Source: Acanthopleura granulata (lineage: Eukaryota; Mollusca; Polyplacophora; Chitonida; Chitonidae). Taken from it: a stretch of 64,000 nt of DNA. Positions within the stretch are counted from its first letter, which is position 1, and every line of letters starts with the position of its first letter. Below, one piece after another: positions 26,323 through 37,456 of the stretch. The stretch covers positions 19,870,007-19,934,006 of the forward strand of contig JABBOT010000004.1 of assembly GCA_016165875.1 (NCBI GenBank). Direction: 5' to 3'. The notes beneath the pieces are model-generated. The model was given only the letters and a program-made list of their open reading frames with translations. It was not told the origin of the DNA and searched no databases. The translations under genes and the position numbers were made by a program.

Positions 26323-26692
26323 ATAATGAACCTCTCGCTTCTTCGAATGGCGGGTAAGCGCCGCGAAGTTACAATGTGTTTTATGTCCTGAAATGTCGAT
26401 TTTCTTCCTGAGTCTTTTATTGGTAAATAGGCCCTATCTTGAAAAGTACGCCACACGTAAGGCCATCCAAAAGATGCACAGAAGACCTCTACCGTATATA
26501 AGAACTTACCGATACCAAAACATTCCGTTGACCAACAGTTTTTTTCCCGTTTTCACCTTTTTTACCACAGATGAGAAATCTTCTGTGCAAATTTTGCATT
26601 TCTAAGTGGCTTACTTTTCAAGATAGGCCTATTTACCGATAAAAGTCGATTACGCGCCACTCGAAGAAGCGAGAGGTACAACATTGCAACCA
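26323..26692. mobile_element. Fold-back (long inverted repeat) element
   Basis: Two long arms are inverted copies. CCTCTCGCTTCTTCGA (26331-26346) pairs perfectly with TCGAAGAAGCGAGAGG (26661-26676). GGTAAATAGG plus CCTATCTTGAAAAGTA (26422-26448) pairs with TACTTTTCAAGATAGG plus CCTATTTACC (26612-26638), with one extra C on the left. Inside, GCACAGAAGA (26476-26485) pairs with TCTTCTGTGC (26579-26588). The left arm carries two insertions (about 37 and 13 bases) that the right arm lacks. The remaining loop is about 90 bases. There is no coding capacity; it is probably a non-autonomous fold-back/MITE DNA element. Confidence 0.75.
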
Positions 26693-27491
26693 AGAAGTGG
26701 AGTATTAAAGTGTTCGAAGTTTGGGTGAAATATCGCCCCATGCCGATCCTTCAGGTAAACAATGTCCTGTGAGAAACATTTGCAAGATGCCATTTGTCAG
26801 TGACAGATGAAGGAACCACAAATGAATTTTGATGGTAAGATTTATTCAAGTGGCCGGACGTAAAATATGGGACTGATTTCCCGCCAAGTAGCTCACCAGT
26901 AACCAACAAACATGACTGATCCTATAGACATCTACCTGACCGTGTCATGCAGGTTAATTTCTTAGAAAAATAATATGATAATCCCAGATTTTAGAGAAGT
27001 AATAAGTGGATATTATTACTATTACTAGAATGAACTGACTGCTGCCCCAATGTGTCCTTCATAGTAACTTATTTTTGTTGAATCACATCGTACTCCAACG
27101 GAACAGTACCCTATGAACTAACAACACAGCTGAAACGAGGTTCATCAACTTGAATGAACAACTTGCATGGTAACCCGGTTCGTTAAACTGTACCGTATGC
27201 ATCCCATCGATAAGCAAACCATAATTTAGCAAAAGAAGACATGCATCCACAAGCTGACGAATGAACTGTGGAAGATATGTAGGTCCTTAGTGATCTGTAC
27301 GATAATACAGAGTGTGCCATAAGTAAGGTAAGGTGGCGGATACTGATAGGCATTTTGCGACCCATGTTTTCATTTACTCTACCACACAACGCCTTAGGTA
27401 CAGAAGAAGGTACACTCGAATTTTGTGACGGAGAGTTATCTGTTCCTGGCCTAATTCTTGAACGTCCGCTACTCGCACATATGGCGTTGTG
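26693..27491. other. Non-coding flank, possible upstream region of the glycosyltransferase gene
   Basis: No coding exon was recognised. Opposed short frames at 27183-27561 have no family likeness. Confidence 0.45.
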
Positions 27492-27501
27492 GTCACGTGA
27501 C
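27492..27501. promoter_or_regulatory. Palindromic E-box GTCACGTGAC (CLEAR/USF type)
   Basis: A perfect 10-base palindrome. The same decamer is known as the CLEAR element bound by MiT/TFE factors, and it also fits USF. It lies about 100 bases upstream of a possible 5' UTR donor (AG|gtgagt after 27602) and 1.2 kb upstream of the glycosyltransferase start codon. That it sits in an active promoter is inference. Confidence 0.4.
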
Positions 27502-27602
27502 AAACTTCCAGCGATAAACAAGACATTCGCGATGGAAGTTGAAATGGGTAGTTTCATCTGAAAAATGATCAGATCCGTGGTGATTTTTCTTTAGATTGAT
27601 AG

Positions 27603-28379
27603 GTGAGTAGTTTTGTGGTAGTTGCAAAAGCGGTGAAACTTCCATTGCGATGCAAAACTAGTGTCGACGGGCTTTTACCTCTGCCAAAGAAAAATAACGT
27701 CCATGTGTAGACTTCAATATAATTAGGTCAACCTGGGTTACTATTTTAGCACATGAACTTAGGCCTAACAGCTGATTTTCATTCCGTCGAGGAAAAAGTG
27801 TTGTGTTGTTGTAATATGTAGATGTCGTTGCCTTTAATGCGTGAGTGAAGTAATATTGTGGTTTGATATTTTTAGGATCTTTCTCTGTGGGCAGAGAAAC
27901 TGTTTCTGTGAATGTGTAAAGATATTTTTTTTCCTCTGAGGAAAAGTGAAAACAAAGAAACGACGGGGTCCGCAAGGTATTCTGTAGGAAATTTGACACT
28001 GGTTTTAGAAAAAGAAATACTACAGGGTAGTGGGTAGCATAAGTTCTGGTGATGTAGACATTTTAAAAAAAAAATAGTTGCAAATGTGTAACTGATTAGT
28101 GTGGATGCGGCGTAGGAATCTTACTAAGTTACTTACATGTTTGCAACTAAGAAATAAAATAAAAGATAAAATGGGCATGGCAGTTAAAATAAAACTAAAA
28201 GAATATCTAATCAAAGACCAAACTTGTGTGTATGATATTGGTACTGAATTCAGTGTAAGGCATTGTATAGCTCAAGACTCCTGTTATCTCATTAATTCAC
28301 TGAATTTTTCTTCCATGTGCTATGTGCAGTCATTAATTGTTTGATTGATACTTTTATCTTTCATTTCATTCCTTTGCAG
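27603..28379 (+). other. Probable 5' UTR intron of the glycosyltransferase gene
   Basis: A donor, GATAG|gtgagtag (gt at 27603-27604), and an acceptor with a pyrimidine-rich run, tttcattcctttgcag|ACCC (AG at 28378-28379), bracket a segment of about 0.78 kb. Both sites are good matches to consensus. The intron would lie wholly in the 5' UTR, leaving the reading frame uninterrupted, as is usual for many beta-1,3-glycosyltransferase genes. Confidence 0.4.
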
Positions 28380-28397
28380 ACCCATAAATTTTCAGTT

Positions 28398-28430
28398 ATG
28401 AACGAAGTTAGGAAAACTGCCCGGGATTGA
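28398..28430 (+). promoter_or_regulatory. Upstream ORF 1 in the glycosyltransferase leader
   Basis: An ATG at 28398 opens ten codons and ends at TGA 28428-28430, just after the putative acceptor at 28379. If the leader is transcribed as inferred, it could reduce translation of the main frame. Confidence 0.4.
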
Positions 28431-28459
28431 TTGGGAAAATTTTCCAGTGGGTTTTATTC

Positions 28460-28546
28460 ATGTACAGATCACTGTGGTTCATTATGGAAGGAACATGTGG
28501 CCAAGATTTTAGTTTTTCTACTTCTTGTTGTTGTGGAACTACTTAA
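28460..28546 (+). promoter_or_regulatory. Upstream ORF 2 in the glycosyltransferase leader
   Basis: An ATG at 28460 opens 28 codons and stops at TAA 28544-28546, 124 bases before the main ATG. The peptide has no recognised features apart from three successive cysteines. Confidence 0.4.
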
Positions 28547-28670
28547 ATTAGCATTAACATCTAATGTTGCAAAAGCAGTGGCTTCTACACCTTTCCCACC
28601 CAGACAATCTGCAACTGACTGACAACTTGTTACTGCATATAACAATCCTGTCAACTCAGAAGTTGTAGAT

Positions 28671-29897
28671 ATGACACCTCCCGAGTGTGTTAAAGTGTTC
28701 AGCACATCCCCATCCCGGCTGACCTCAGGTTGCAGTGACAGGGAGAAGTTGTGGTCCCACAGAGTCATCGTGGTCGTTCTAACAGTCATGCGGCCTGGCA
28801 GATTGTCATGTAAGTCTATGTTGAAAGCTGTTGTCCTAACTGCTCTTATAACCATAATATCCGGCTTTCTTTTGCTGTCTTTTGCCCCGCCACTACGCAC
28901 TGAAATTGCTGGTGGCATAGTGGCTGACAAATACCATGTGCCTGGGAGAAGAAAACTGCGACTGACAGCTAAAGATGGGCATTCTGTAAATGGTAAAGTG
29001 CTTTTGGATCTGGAGAAAGGTTCAGTAAAAGATTCTGGTGATGTGTGGGATATCAAAAATTTCAAATCAAACAAGGATATTCAACCATTGTGTGAGAAAA
29101 CTGCAATTTTATTGATTTTGATAACTTCTGCACCCAGTAATTATGAAAGACGAGATGCAATCCGCAAAACTTGGTGTAGTAGTCATGCCATGGGGTTTTC
29201 AGTCAAGAGTTGGCAGTGTGTGTTTATGATAGGACAGACAGAGAATTCAACCATCAGTGCTCACATCACTTGGGAAGCCTTACAATTCAGGGATGTCTTA
29301 CAAGGCAGCTATTTGGATGTTTATAGAAACCTTACTCTGAAAGTATTCCATGGATTTGACTGGGCAGCTAAAAACTGTTGTCAGGTTCAATACCTGCTCA
29401 AAACAGATGACGATTGTTTCGTCAATGCCGGACTTCTCCATAACTTCCTAATGAACCATAATCATAATTCATTTAACTTGTATGTGGGAAATATATTCTC
29501 AGCCAAAGACAAGAGGACTGTAGTTCGCAACCCCAGCAGCCGATGGTTTGTGTCCAAGCAGGATTTTGGCGAGACAGTTTACCCAAGATATTCTAGTGGA
29601 ACAGGCTATCTCATGTCCTATGATGTGCTTCTTCGGGTAGTGCATATTAGCAGATTTGTCACACCTTTTCCTGTCGAGGATGCATATGTAGGATACCTGA
29701 TCTATAAACTGGGTATTGAGCCTGTTACCAGCACTCGCTTTACCTTGTATGGTAAAGGTTGGACCACATGTAACTTTCTGTACCTCATGGTCATCCACGG
29801 TGTGGATGCTGAAACACAGAGTACCATGCTTTCCAAGACACTGAATGCACCAAACAGTCACTGCAAAGTAGATGGTTCTGAGAACAGTTGGAGGTAG
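28671..29897 (+). CDS. GT31 beta-1,3-galactosyl/N-acetylglucosaminyl-transferase, intronless frame
   Basis: Encodes a 408-residue type II Golgi glycosyltransferase of family GT31, which adds galactose or GlcNAc in beta-1,3 linkage from a UDP-sugar. After a cytoplasmic N-terminus, a membrane anchor spans about residues 51-71 (LKAVVLTALITIISGFLLLS). Family motifs follow in order: ERRDAIRKTW (159-168), VFMIGQTEN (184-192), LKTDDDCFVN with the metal/UDP-binding DDD (243-252; DDD at 246-248), YVGNIFS (271-277), YSSGTGYLMS (307-316) and VEDAYVGYL (335-343). Possible N-glycosylation sites lie at N192 and N220. The length fits the family (about 310-420). The ATG has G at -3; in-frame ATGs at residues 40 and 50 would shorten the tail but keep the anchor. 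The acceptor sugar and exact subfamily cannot be read from the sequence. The stop is TAG at 29895-29897. Confidence 0.92.
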   Translation: MTPPECVKVFSTSPSRLTSGCSDREKLWSHRVIVVVLTVMRPGRLSCKSMLKAVVLTALITIISGFLLLSFAPPLRTEIAGGIVADKYHVPGRRKLRLTAKDGHSVNGKVLLDLEKGSVKDSGDVWDIKNFKSNKDIQPLCEKTAILLILITSAPSNYERRDAIRKTWCSSHAMGFSVKSWQCVFMIGQTENSTISAHITWEALQFRDVLQGSYLDVYRNLTLKVFHGFDWAAKNCCQVQYLLKTDDDCFVNAGLLHNFLMNHNHNSFNLYVGNIFSAKDKRTVVRNPSSRWFVSKQDFGETVYPRYSSGTGYLMSYDVLLRVVHISRFVTPFPVEDAYVGYLIYKLGIEPVTSTRFTLYGKGWTTCNFLYLMVIHGVDAETQSTMLSKTLNAPNSHCKVDGSENSWR

Positions 29898-31648
29898 CCC
29901 TTTCTACTGTGTATAGGTACTGTCACACTGTATGGATACATTACAACAAGATGTTGTAACAAAGTATCTTATGTTACATAGTTTTACAACATGTATTAAA
30001 TCCAGGCTTGCCAAGGCTAAGACATTTACAGTCATGTATTAGTTTTTATGACAGGTTATCATGTGTGTGTGTGTGTTTGTTTTTTCCCAATAGTTCATAA
30101 CAACTGTTTTTATACCATTTTAAACAATGCTCTATTTTATTAATGTGAGCATGCATCATTGTTTATAAATTGCTTTTATCAGAGACTGTTACTTTATTAC
30201 CAGTTAGGTTATGGGAATCTAAAATAATTTTTCATGTGTATTAAGTGTGATGTTACCCCACAATGACCTTTTAATTTAAGCAATAAAATGAAATGTCATT
30301 GATCAGATTAAAATGCCATGTGTTAATCTGAAGATTTTTAAATGTATAAAACAAGTCCTTTGATTCATGCTCAGAAGAAAGAAAATGAATTGTCCAGTAG
30401 TTACTCAGAAGTGCATATAATAAAGAACATTATGTGTTAGACGTTGATGTGGCTGCAAACTATCAGATTATCAATTATTGCCACCATCTATGTCTAATTC
30501 TGTTATACTAACAATGTTCATGTATAATTATTTAACATGTACAGTAAAACATGATATGTAAAAACGTAGACATGGGTATAGATTGGCAGATGAAGGTTGC
30601 CAGGATTAAATTTTACCTGGCAAGATATATTAAGAGGTCTGACCTGGTCACCAATGGTGCCTTACACCTAATTCGAGTACAAAAGCATATGTGTGTATTG
30701 TTACACTTCACGCAATAAGCCACCATTGAACTGTCCATAAAATGCCTGTAGTAAAGTTATTGTAAGCTTACAAGTCAGAACCATTTATTTAGCAATAGCT
30801 ATATGTGCAATCCGACATAATATATGATACTGGTGTACAATATACTCATCCGAGTGCTACATTTCAGCAGGGGACAGAAGTTTGCTTAACCTTTCTGATA
30901 TTTTGGCAGGCTGCCATGATGCAAGTGGATGTGAACAGTGCTGTACGGATAAACATGCTCGCAGTGTATAATACATTGGTAATAAATACTGACCTTTTTG
31001 TTCTGAATATTGTGCACAGCATAATCACCGACAGTCTGTAAAAAAGGGAAGAAATATTGAGCTAGAAGCATATTCGGGGCCAAACTGATAAATTGTTAGA
31101 TATTGTAATGGGAAATACGTGGAGGTTTTGGGACCTGTTATACTGCCTCCTCTTCCTTTCCATATCAACCATATACATGGCTTGAATTTATAAACTAGGG
31201 TATCATTGTACCTTTGTTTTCTTTTAGTACTAACAGCATAGTTTTAACTGCATTTTTAAGGCATTTTATTGAATGTTAATTTGTTTACTGGAATGTTGGT
31301 CTTAAATTGTAGCTGTTTCCGAAAGGGTTTACAGGAACTTATAATAACATTGACTTCATTTAGTGTATTGAGTATTTTGTCTCTCCTTCACTGTAGGTGA
31401 CTATTAGGTTTTGAAATCTACCTCTCTGTGATATGCATAGGGCATAATAATACATGTATTGCTTGCTGAGTGTGCCAGTGGAACCCTATGAGGCTAGAAA
31501 GCCTATGGCTGGGTCATGCTGTTATTGAGGCATCATACAGTGGCCAACCACTGGGGAAAGTGGGTGAAAGCCAGGAACTGAATACCCCAGCTGTACTGGC
31601 CTCACACAGGGAGGGGGGGGGGGGCGGTTAGTGTAGGGGTGTTGGGAA

Positions 31649-31730
31649 GGCAGGCTGCAGTTGTAACTCAATGATTTGTGGCCTGCCTTAAGCTGGGTAC
31701 TCCCATGTGGCTGTTACAACTGTGTTGCCT
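31649..31730. repeat. Imperfect inverted repeat
   Basis: GGCAGGCTGCAGTTGTAAC on the left pairs imperfectly with GTTACAACTGTGTTGCCTG on the right, with a loop of about 42 bases. If transcribed it could form a stem of about 18 base pairs. No function is assigned. Confidence 0.5.
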
Positions 31731-32683
31731 GAGCAGTGCATGTGAACTGCAGTAACAGTAGCCTTTTGTCAGAAGCCAGACAAAGTATAGGAAAGTTTAT
31801 CCCATAGTATGGATACTATATTATCTAATGTCAGACTTAAGACAGGTTTCACGCTGTATACTAACTACCTCAATTTGTTAGTGGAATCCTGTGTTAAAGT
31901 GCTATGTATTGTGTGTGTGTGAGTGTATATATAACTGCTGAGTTTTGGTCTGCAGTTATCAGGAAGATATATTTTTCTACCTATTATTTTGAAATGTAAA
32001 CCATTTTTAAGAAACCAAGCAGAAAGCCAACAGTAAATACATGAATGAATGAATAAATCAGTTAATGACTACACTGGCAGAATTGCAGCCATGTTGTGGT
32101 GATATATTTAACATAGAAATGGTACCCGTACAAATTTTTATATGCATGGACTGCTTTATCTGTTAGCCCCACAACAGAATTATATTGAAGCTATACAGTG
32201 ATAGGAAAATATTACATTTGGACACATTCAAATCTTTGTCAATAACCATGAAGGCCACAGCAACATAATTTGTATTTTACAGAGTAAGTCTTTTTCCTCT
32301 CTCAAAAGAAGGATAGATATAGAAATAAAACTGAAATATCATCTAATTCAGTGGGAAAATGGGACTGTCTCATTGAGAAATATTTACATGAACAAGCTGT
32401 CAAAAAAAAAAAAGAGAGAGAATTATGAAAAACATCTGGAGTGGGCAAAATAAAAAGGTGGAATGATTTTTTTTATTCTGTTATTGGATATTTAATGTTG
32501 ATTTGTCCTAAAACACAAAATAAAACTCTTGTCGCCTAATGGACACAATCAATTGTGCACTGCTGAAACAAGGTTCACACTAGTTAACAAAAGATTCCAC
32601 CCAGGTTGAATCTCATGTCTACATGTCTGGAGTTCAGTACCCTTGTGAATCAGTATATTTATACATAGCTAGTTCTTGTATAA

Positions 32684-32765
32684 GGGCCCCTGTGGCTGAA
32701 GGGTTAGCACACTAGAGTAGCATAATGACAAAGGTGCCTCTCATCAGCAAGGATTTGTATGTTTC
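32684..32765 (+). mobile_element. SINE head-only fragment (copy 5)
   Basis: GGGCCCCTGTGGCTGAAGGG then TTAGCACACTAG, GCATAATGACAAAGGTGCCT and CTCATCAGC matches the tRNA-like head of the SINE family, whose copy 4 reads CGCAATGACCGAAGCCTCCC in the corresponding segment. The body and tail are absent. Confidence 0.55.
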
Positions 32766-35700
32766 TCATATGAACGACTATATTACGTAGAACAATTCAC
32801 ACATTAGCATGGAAGAAAAAGAGAGATATTTACAGCCCCTATACCACAGCAGGAGAAGCCTGTAGACAACACAAGGCCTTCAGTTAGCATTTTGACATTA
32901 GTCTTTCATTGTTAAATACTCAGACTTAATACCTCCAACTGACTTTAAATGACTGGGCCATCCCTAAAAGTATGTTCGTTGAGTGTGACCCGATTGACCC
33001 TTCCAAAAATGACCCACTCTTTTTTCTTTATTTTAGCCTCCATGTTAATTTCTTTAAAATCTCTATCTTTTTCAAGAGCCAGAATTAAAAAAAAAAAAAA
33101 ACAATTCCTGTCTGACCGACACTATTTTATCCCTTAGGATTGGGTTACGCCTAACAAACAGTTTTTTTAAGGATGGCTCTGTTTGTGAGGCTCATTCTTA
33201 CAAAGCAGGAATCAATGAAATTATTGCATACTGATACTGTTAATGTGTATGTCAGTTACAATGTACAGGCTGAAATAGAGCTTTGTGAGCATAAGTTTCA
33301 TTCTCAGATATTACGTTGTAATTTCAAATTAATACTGATGGCTTCTTTAGATGATTAATTGTTGTGATTCTTATTGAAGCCTGATGTAAACACATAGTAT
33401 AGTGGACCAATGTTTAAAATGTGTACTGCAAGAACTCTTTGTACTAATTCTGTAAAGTAATATGGACCTCATAACTATTATGGATTTATGTCCTGAATAT
33501 GGCATACAAAATACAAAATATAATATGATTTTTCTTGCAAGGATTACATGTAAATAAACATTTTCCTTTTTTATTTTCCCTAACTTTTTAACCACCAGCT
33601 CTATGGTAAATCAATGGTGGCAGATTCAAACCTTATTCCTGTCTTTGATAATATACAAATATTATTAAGAAACTGTTACAAGTATAAAAGAATTTGGTGA
33701 ATGGTATGACAATCTGTGCTACTTGATATTTGACAATGCAATTCTTACAGATTAAAATGATCCGAGTAACAGTATTATTATATTTTAACACTTGCATAAA
33801 TATATGGATTTACTTATTTGTAAATATGATCTAAAGAACAGGTATGTATTTTGTCTATGCATTGTACATGTATATATATAGCCTTGTTGTCAGCAATAAA
33901 TTGCTATTTTATACCTGTACTGGTAATTGTATAATATTTATATAACCTGATGTTGGTTGAATTTTTACAATGGCTTTTATGAACCACCTGTAGAAGATGG
34001 GCTAATTTTAAAAAAACTATCACATCATGTACCAAAGTTGTATGTCCCTGTTCATTGAGTCCTCCATTTTAAAAGTACATGTAAACTATATGCAGCTCAC
34101 ACATGCTACCCTTTTTAAGATTTCTTATCACAAAACTTCAAAGTCATAAAATGTAACTGCTGGTGTACATTTCCTTTGTACTGTTGTTAAAGAACTCAGA
34201 ATGTTAAGTTGCGGAAAAGATATTCATTTTTAGAATGCTATTGCACCATGCTATTTTAACGGGTTTACTGATTGTGAAGAAGAATTCGACTCACATTGTT
34301 AAGTCACAAGGTTTGTGATGAAGGATCTTACATTTCTCTGTACATGAACTTGTAGTTTCGTTGACAGGAGAGCAGAAAAGAAAGAACAGCCTTCTTACAT
34401 GAAGTACGATTGCAGTTGAGGAAAATAATGGTACACAAACAACGTGACTTGCTTGCTTGATATGTGTTATTATTGATATTATCTTGGGTAATTGCATAGA
34501 ATTCTTCTTCATCCATCTGGGGTGAAAGAACATCCGTGGCATAACCATCCCATGGACACTCGCTGCAGTGCTGGTATTCTTGGCCCAGCCAGTGTTGAAG
34601 AGATTCTGTGGTGCCTGGTAGGCCCATTATCTGATAATAACCAAGCATACAATGGCAGAATGTAATTTCCACTGTCACCAAAGTAGAACAGACTTTGCAG
34701 CTCACAGCTGATAATATCCTTTAAATTACTGTCCTCCTGTGTAACACATCTAATGCATGTTACTTACAGGTGGGGCAGAGCAATATGAATCGGACAGTAT
34801 AAGCAGCTCAGGGATTGACTTCCATGGGCAGTACTAGCAGACATTTATGCTCTGTTGTGATTATGGGGCATATTTTGCACCTCAAGTAATAACTCGTAAA
34901 CTAATTTCTTAATTTTCTGTGACCCAATGTCTCAGTTTATGAATACTGCCTTTTTACTGCCTTGTATTTCAGATGTTCAGATATGGAACTTTTCCTGCTC
35001 TTGCCTTTGAGGAAATATTAATAAGAGTCATGACTGAGATAGATTCCGTTTTTTTTTCCTTAAGGCTAGATAAAAAAATGACCACAAGCCTCCTGAAAAA
35101 TTGGGTGGGCAGACCCTTTTTCCTTCTACTTTCCTTTCCTTTTTTGCTTTGGACACTTTTTCCTTTTTTTTGGGGGGGGGGGGGATTTTTTCGCTTTGGA
35201 GAAATTTATATGTATGTAAATGCCTTTACTCACTACAACGCACATTTGACTTGCCATGATTGAATAATAAAAGCAGAAAAAAATGTCCTGAAATTCAGGA
35301 CAGAGTTTTGACTCAAGCAGCTCTCCTTTATGCTTAATACATATGGTACTAAGTCATAACCTGCTTTCCTATGCACACACATGAATGTCATGCAGCCATA
35401 ATCAGTGAGGTTGTAGTACGCCAACATTTAATGTACTCCTAAAGTTGATTGGATTCATGAAAAATATGTATCTTTCGAGGCCTTTGTAATGCATGTATTT
35501 TATGTAAGTAAGATGTATTCGCCATGAAATTACCCCGTGGCCTGAAATCAGTGTTTAGATTTCTATGTTATAATGAACTCTGTTGGAATTTGGTGCTATG
35601 AGAATATAATGCATTTAGCTTGTTTTATTTTCTGTATTTTGAGCAATTGAAATTGCCTTTTATTTGAAATGTTTATAATTCGAAATATTTTGTAGTATCT

Positions 35701-36221
35701 TACTAATATTCATAGAATGTAGATTTTAGTCTTAATGTACAAAGAGGGTAAAATAGATATCAGTTCTGTTTTTCGCATCTTGTGTATATGAAGAGCTCCT
35801 TGAATTATTTTATTGGAAGTCTAGCTAGCCCACATGTCTAGTGGAGAAAGATGCTAGTTAAGAGTATAGATATTTTTTTCAAAAAGGAAATGTTATGTCA
35901 CATTTCCTTTGTTACTACAATGATGACAGGAAAACACTGAATGCATAATTAATGAAATTTGGTCCAGTTTGTCCGATTTATGGTTGTCACTGCTCCCTTT
36001 CTTTGTATGCATATTATTTCAGTAAGTTCATCCTTAAGATCAATGCAAATCTTCATCTTTATTCATCTTGGCATACCAAACATATAGACATACTTGTATA
36101 TTAAAAATGTTACTTGTTTTTACATCCATTTAATTTCTTGTAAGATGTTACCTTTGTTTCTTGTGTCCTTTTCTCGAGATTTGATGAAAGCGGATATGTC
36201 AAGTACAATAAATAAATAAAA

Positions 36222-37367
36222 TTTGCGCATGATAAAATGTTTTATGAGTGTTTGTTCTCATTATGGATATCAAAGATCTGTCAGTGCATGAGTATTGGAA
36301 ATCACCTGTTGTGATACCTGTAGTACATTTCTCTGCCCCTCACTAGATAAAGCCACGCCATTGCAGTTAGCAATAGGGGAGTTTCGAGTTCGAACTCTTT
36401 TGTTACAGAAGGTAAAAAGAGTTCAACTGTGTTTTGTGACTTGTCAAAAATGTCAGGCAATTTTGTTGATTTTAATTTACTGACCACCTGTCTCGCGGTG
36501 TTAGGGAGGCACAAACGACCCCTCCTTCAATCAGGAACATCATAAATTAAAAAACTTCCAGCTCCTTAATTCTCCCTATCATCCGTCTAGTTTATATCAC
36601 CTTTTCTATGAAACTTTTCTTAGACGCCCATGTTATAGTAAATGTAATCGGAAATAGCTGTCTAACATTTTTGACAGGTCACATGGTACAGGAGGGCTTT
36701 TCTTTCTTTTGCGATAAAAGAGCTTGAACTCAAAACTCACCTGTTCATGATGATTCATAAAGTGACGTCGTCTGCAGGACAGATGCAGTGTACCACACTC
36801 GGCCATGCTACATGACATTATTTGACATCCATCTGTTGTGTCTGCTTGTAATCAATTTCGCTTGTCATCTACAAGTGTCAGTTTCATATGTACATTCAGT
36901 CTGGTGTAGGCCTGTAACGTAGAGCCGAAATCAGCATGCTGTTACATCTGAGTTCATGATTTGTCATTCAGTTTAATAAAACTACTATTGCATGTTGCAG
37001 AGTTGAACATCGTGATTTGCCAGCTCAAGACAGTTGATGTACAACCAACGCACATCATGATGTTTATTTTTCTTACGCTCTTTCTTAGGCACTTTCTTAG
37101 GCTCTTGTATGGAAAACGGCTCAATCAAAAATAGTGAAACTTGGCGATAATACGTGACCAGGTGTGAACTGATGCATAGTAAAAATCAGGTATAACAGCT
37201 CACGTGGTTTGGCGGCCTTGTTGGAATGAGTTCCAAACCTATTTTAAACTTCTCAAAAACGGCTGAAGGATTCTACCTGAAATTTACATGTATAGACTTC
37301 GTTCAAAAACATATGTTGCTTTGTTTTTTGATAGGTAAGCAAATAAGCGCTGGAAGCCATCTTGAAA
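36222..37367. other. Intergenic or promoter region, no gene seen
   Basis: No coding exon is supported. The T-rich bias weakens here and the sequence leads into a candidate start exon at 37368. Confidence 0.45.
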
Positions 37368-37442
37368 ATGTCGCCTGGCGATGTTTTCGCCAATATGCCT
37401 CAATTTGCCCAGTTAAAGTGGAAAAAAAGTGTCGATTTGCAT
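37368..37442 (+). CDS. Candidate first coding exon, unrecognised gene (weak)
   Basis: An ATG in a common animal start context (CCATCTTGAAAATG) opens 25 codons, peptide MSPGDVFANMPQFAQLKW then KKSVDLH, ending in phase 0 at a strong donor (CAT|gtaagtaagc, gt at 37443-37444). I do not recognise the protein. The downstream plus strand remains T-rich to about 40.8 kb, as transcribed introns often are. A possible terminal exon at about 39437-39550 (acceptor ggagttacag, open frame to TAA 39548-39550, AATAAA at 39599) is too short to trust. The same region can be read through the donor as a 177-codon open frame from 37362, which is probably chance because it crosses into decayed repeat. Confidence 0.3.
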
Positions 37443-37456
37443 GTAAGTAAGCATGA

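Larger units (their letters stand above)
29898..36221 (+). other. T-rich 3' region, possible long 3' UTR
   Basis: No coding exon is recognised. The plus strand stays visibly T-rich and carries several poly(A) signals: AATAAA at 30282-30287, 30419-30424, 33553-33558, 33895-33900 and 35266-35271, and a run of overlapping copies from 36207. The first two would give a 3' UTR of about 0.4-0.5 kb; the last would give about 6.3 kb. Two Pumilio-type TGTAAATA sites occur at 33549-33556 and 33819-33826. G runs lie at 31613-31624 and 35172-35184, and a GT microsatellite near 30063. The compositional bias suggests transcription, but the true end is unknown. Confidence 0.4.

Noticed and set aside
27183..27557. 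124-codon minus-strand open frame upstream of the glycosyltransferase
   Set aside because: No recognisable domain, overlaps the presumed promoter region, and no clear coding signature; probably chance.
28469..29074. 201-codon minus-strand open frame opposite the start of the GT31 gene
   Set aside because: A shadow of the plus-strand glycosyltransferase frame and its leader, with no motif of its own.
34328..34705. 125-codon cysteine-rich minus-strand open frame
   Set aside because: Lies within the T-rich 3' region, the cysteines fit no known pattern, and an overlapping frame is equally open; not supported as a gene.
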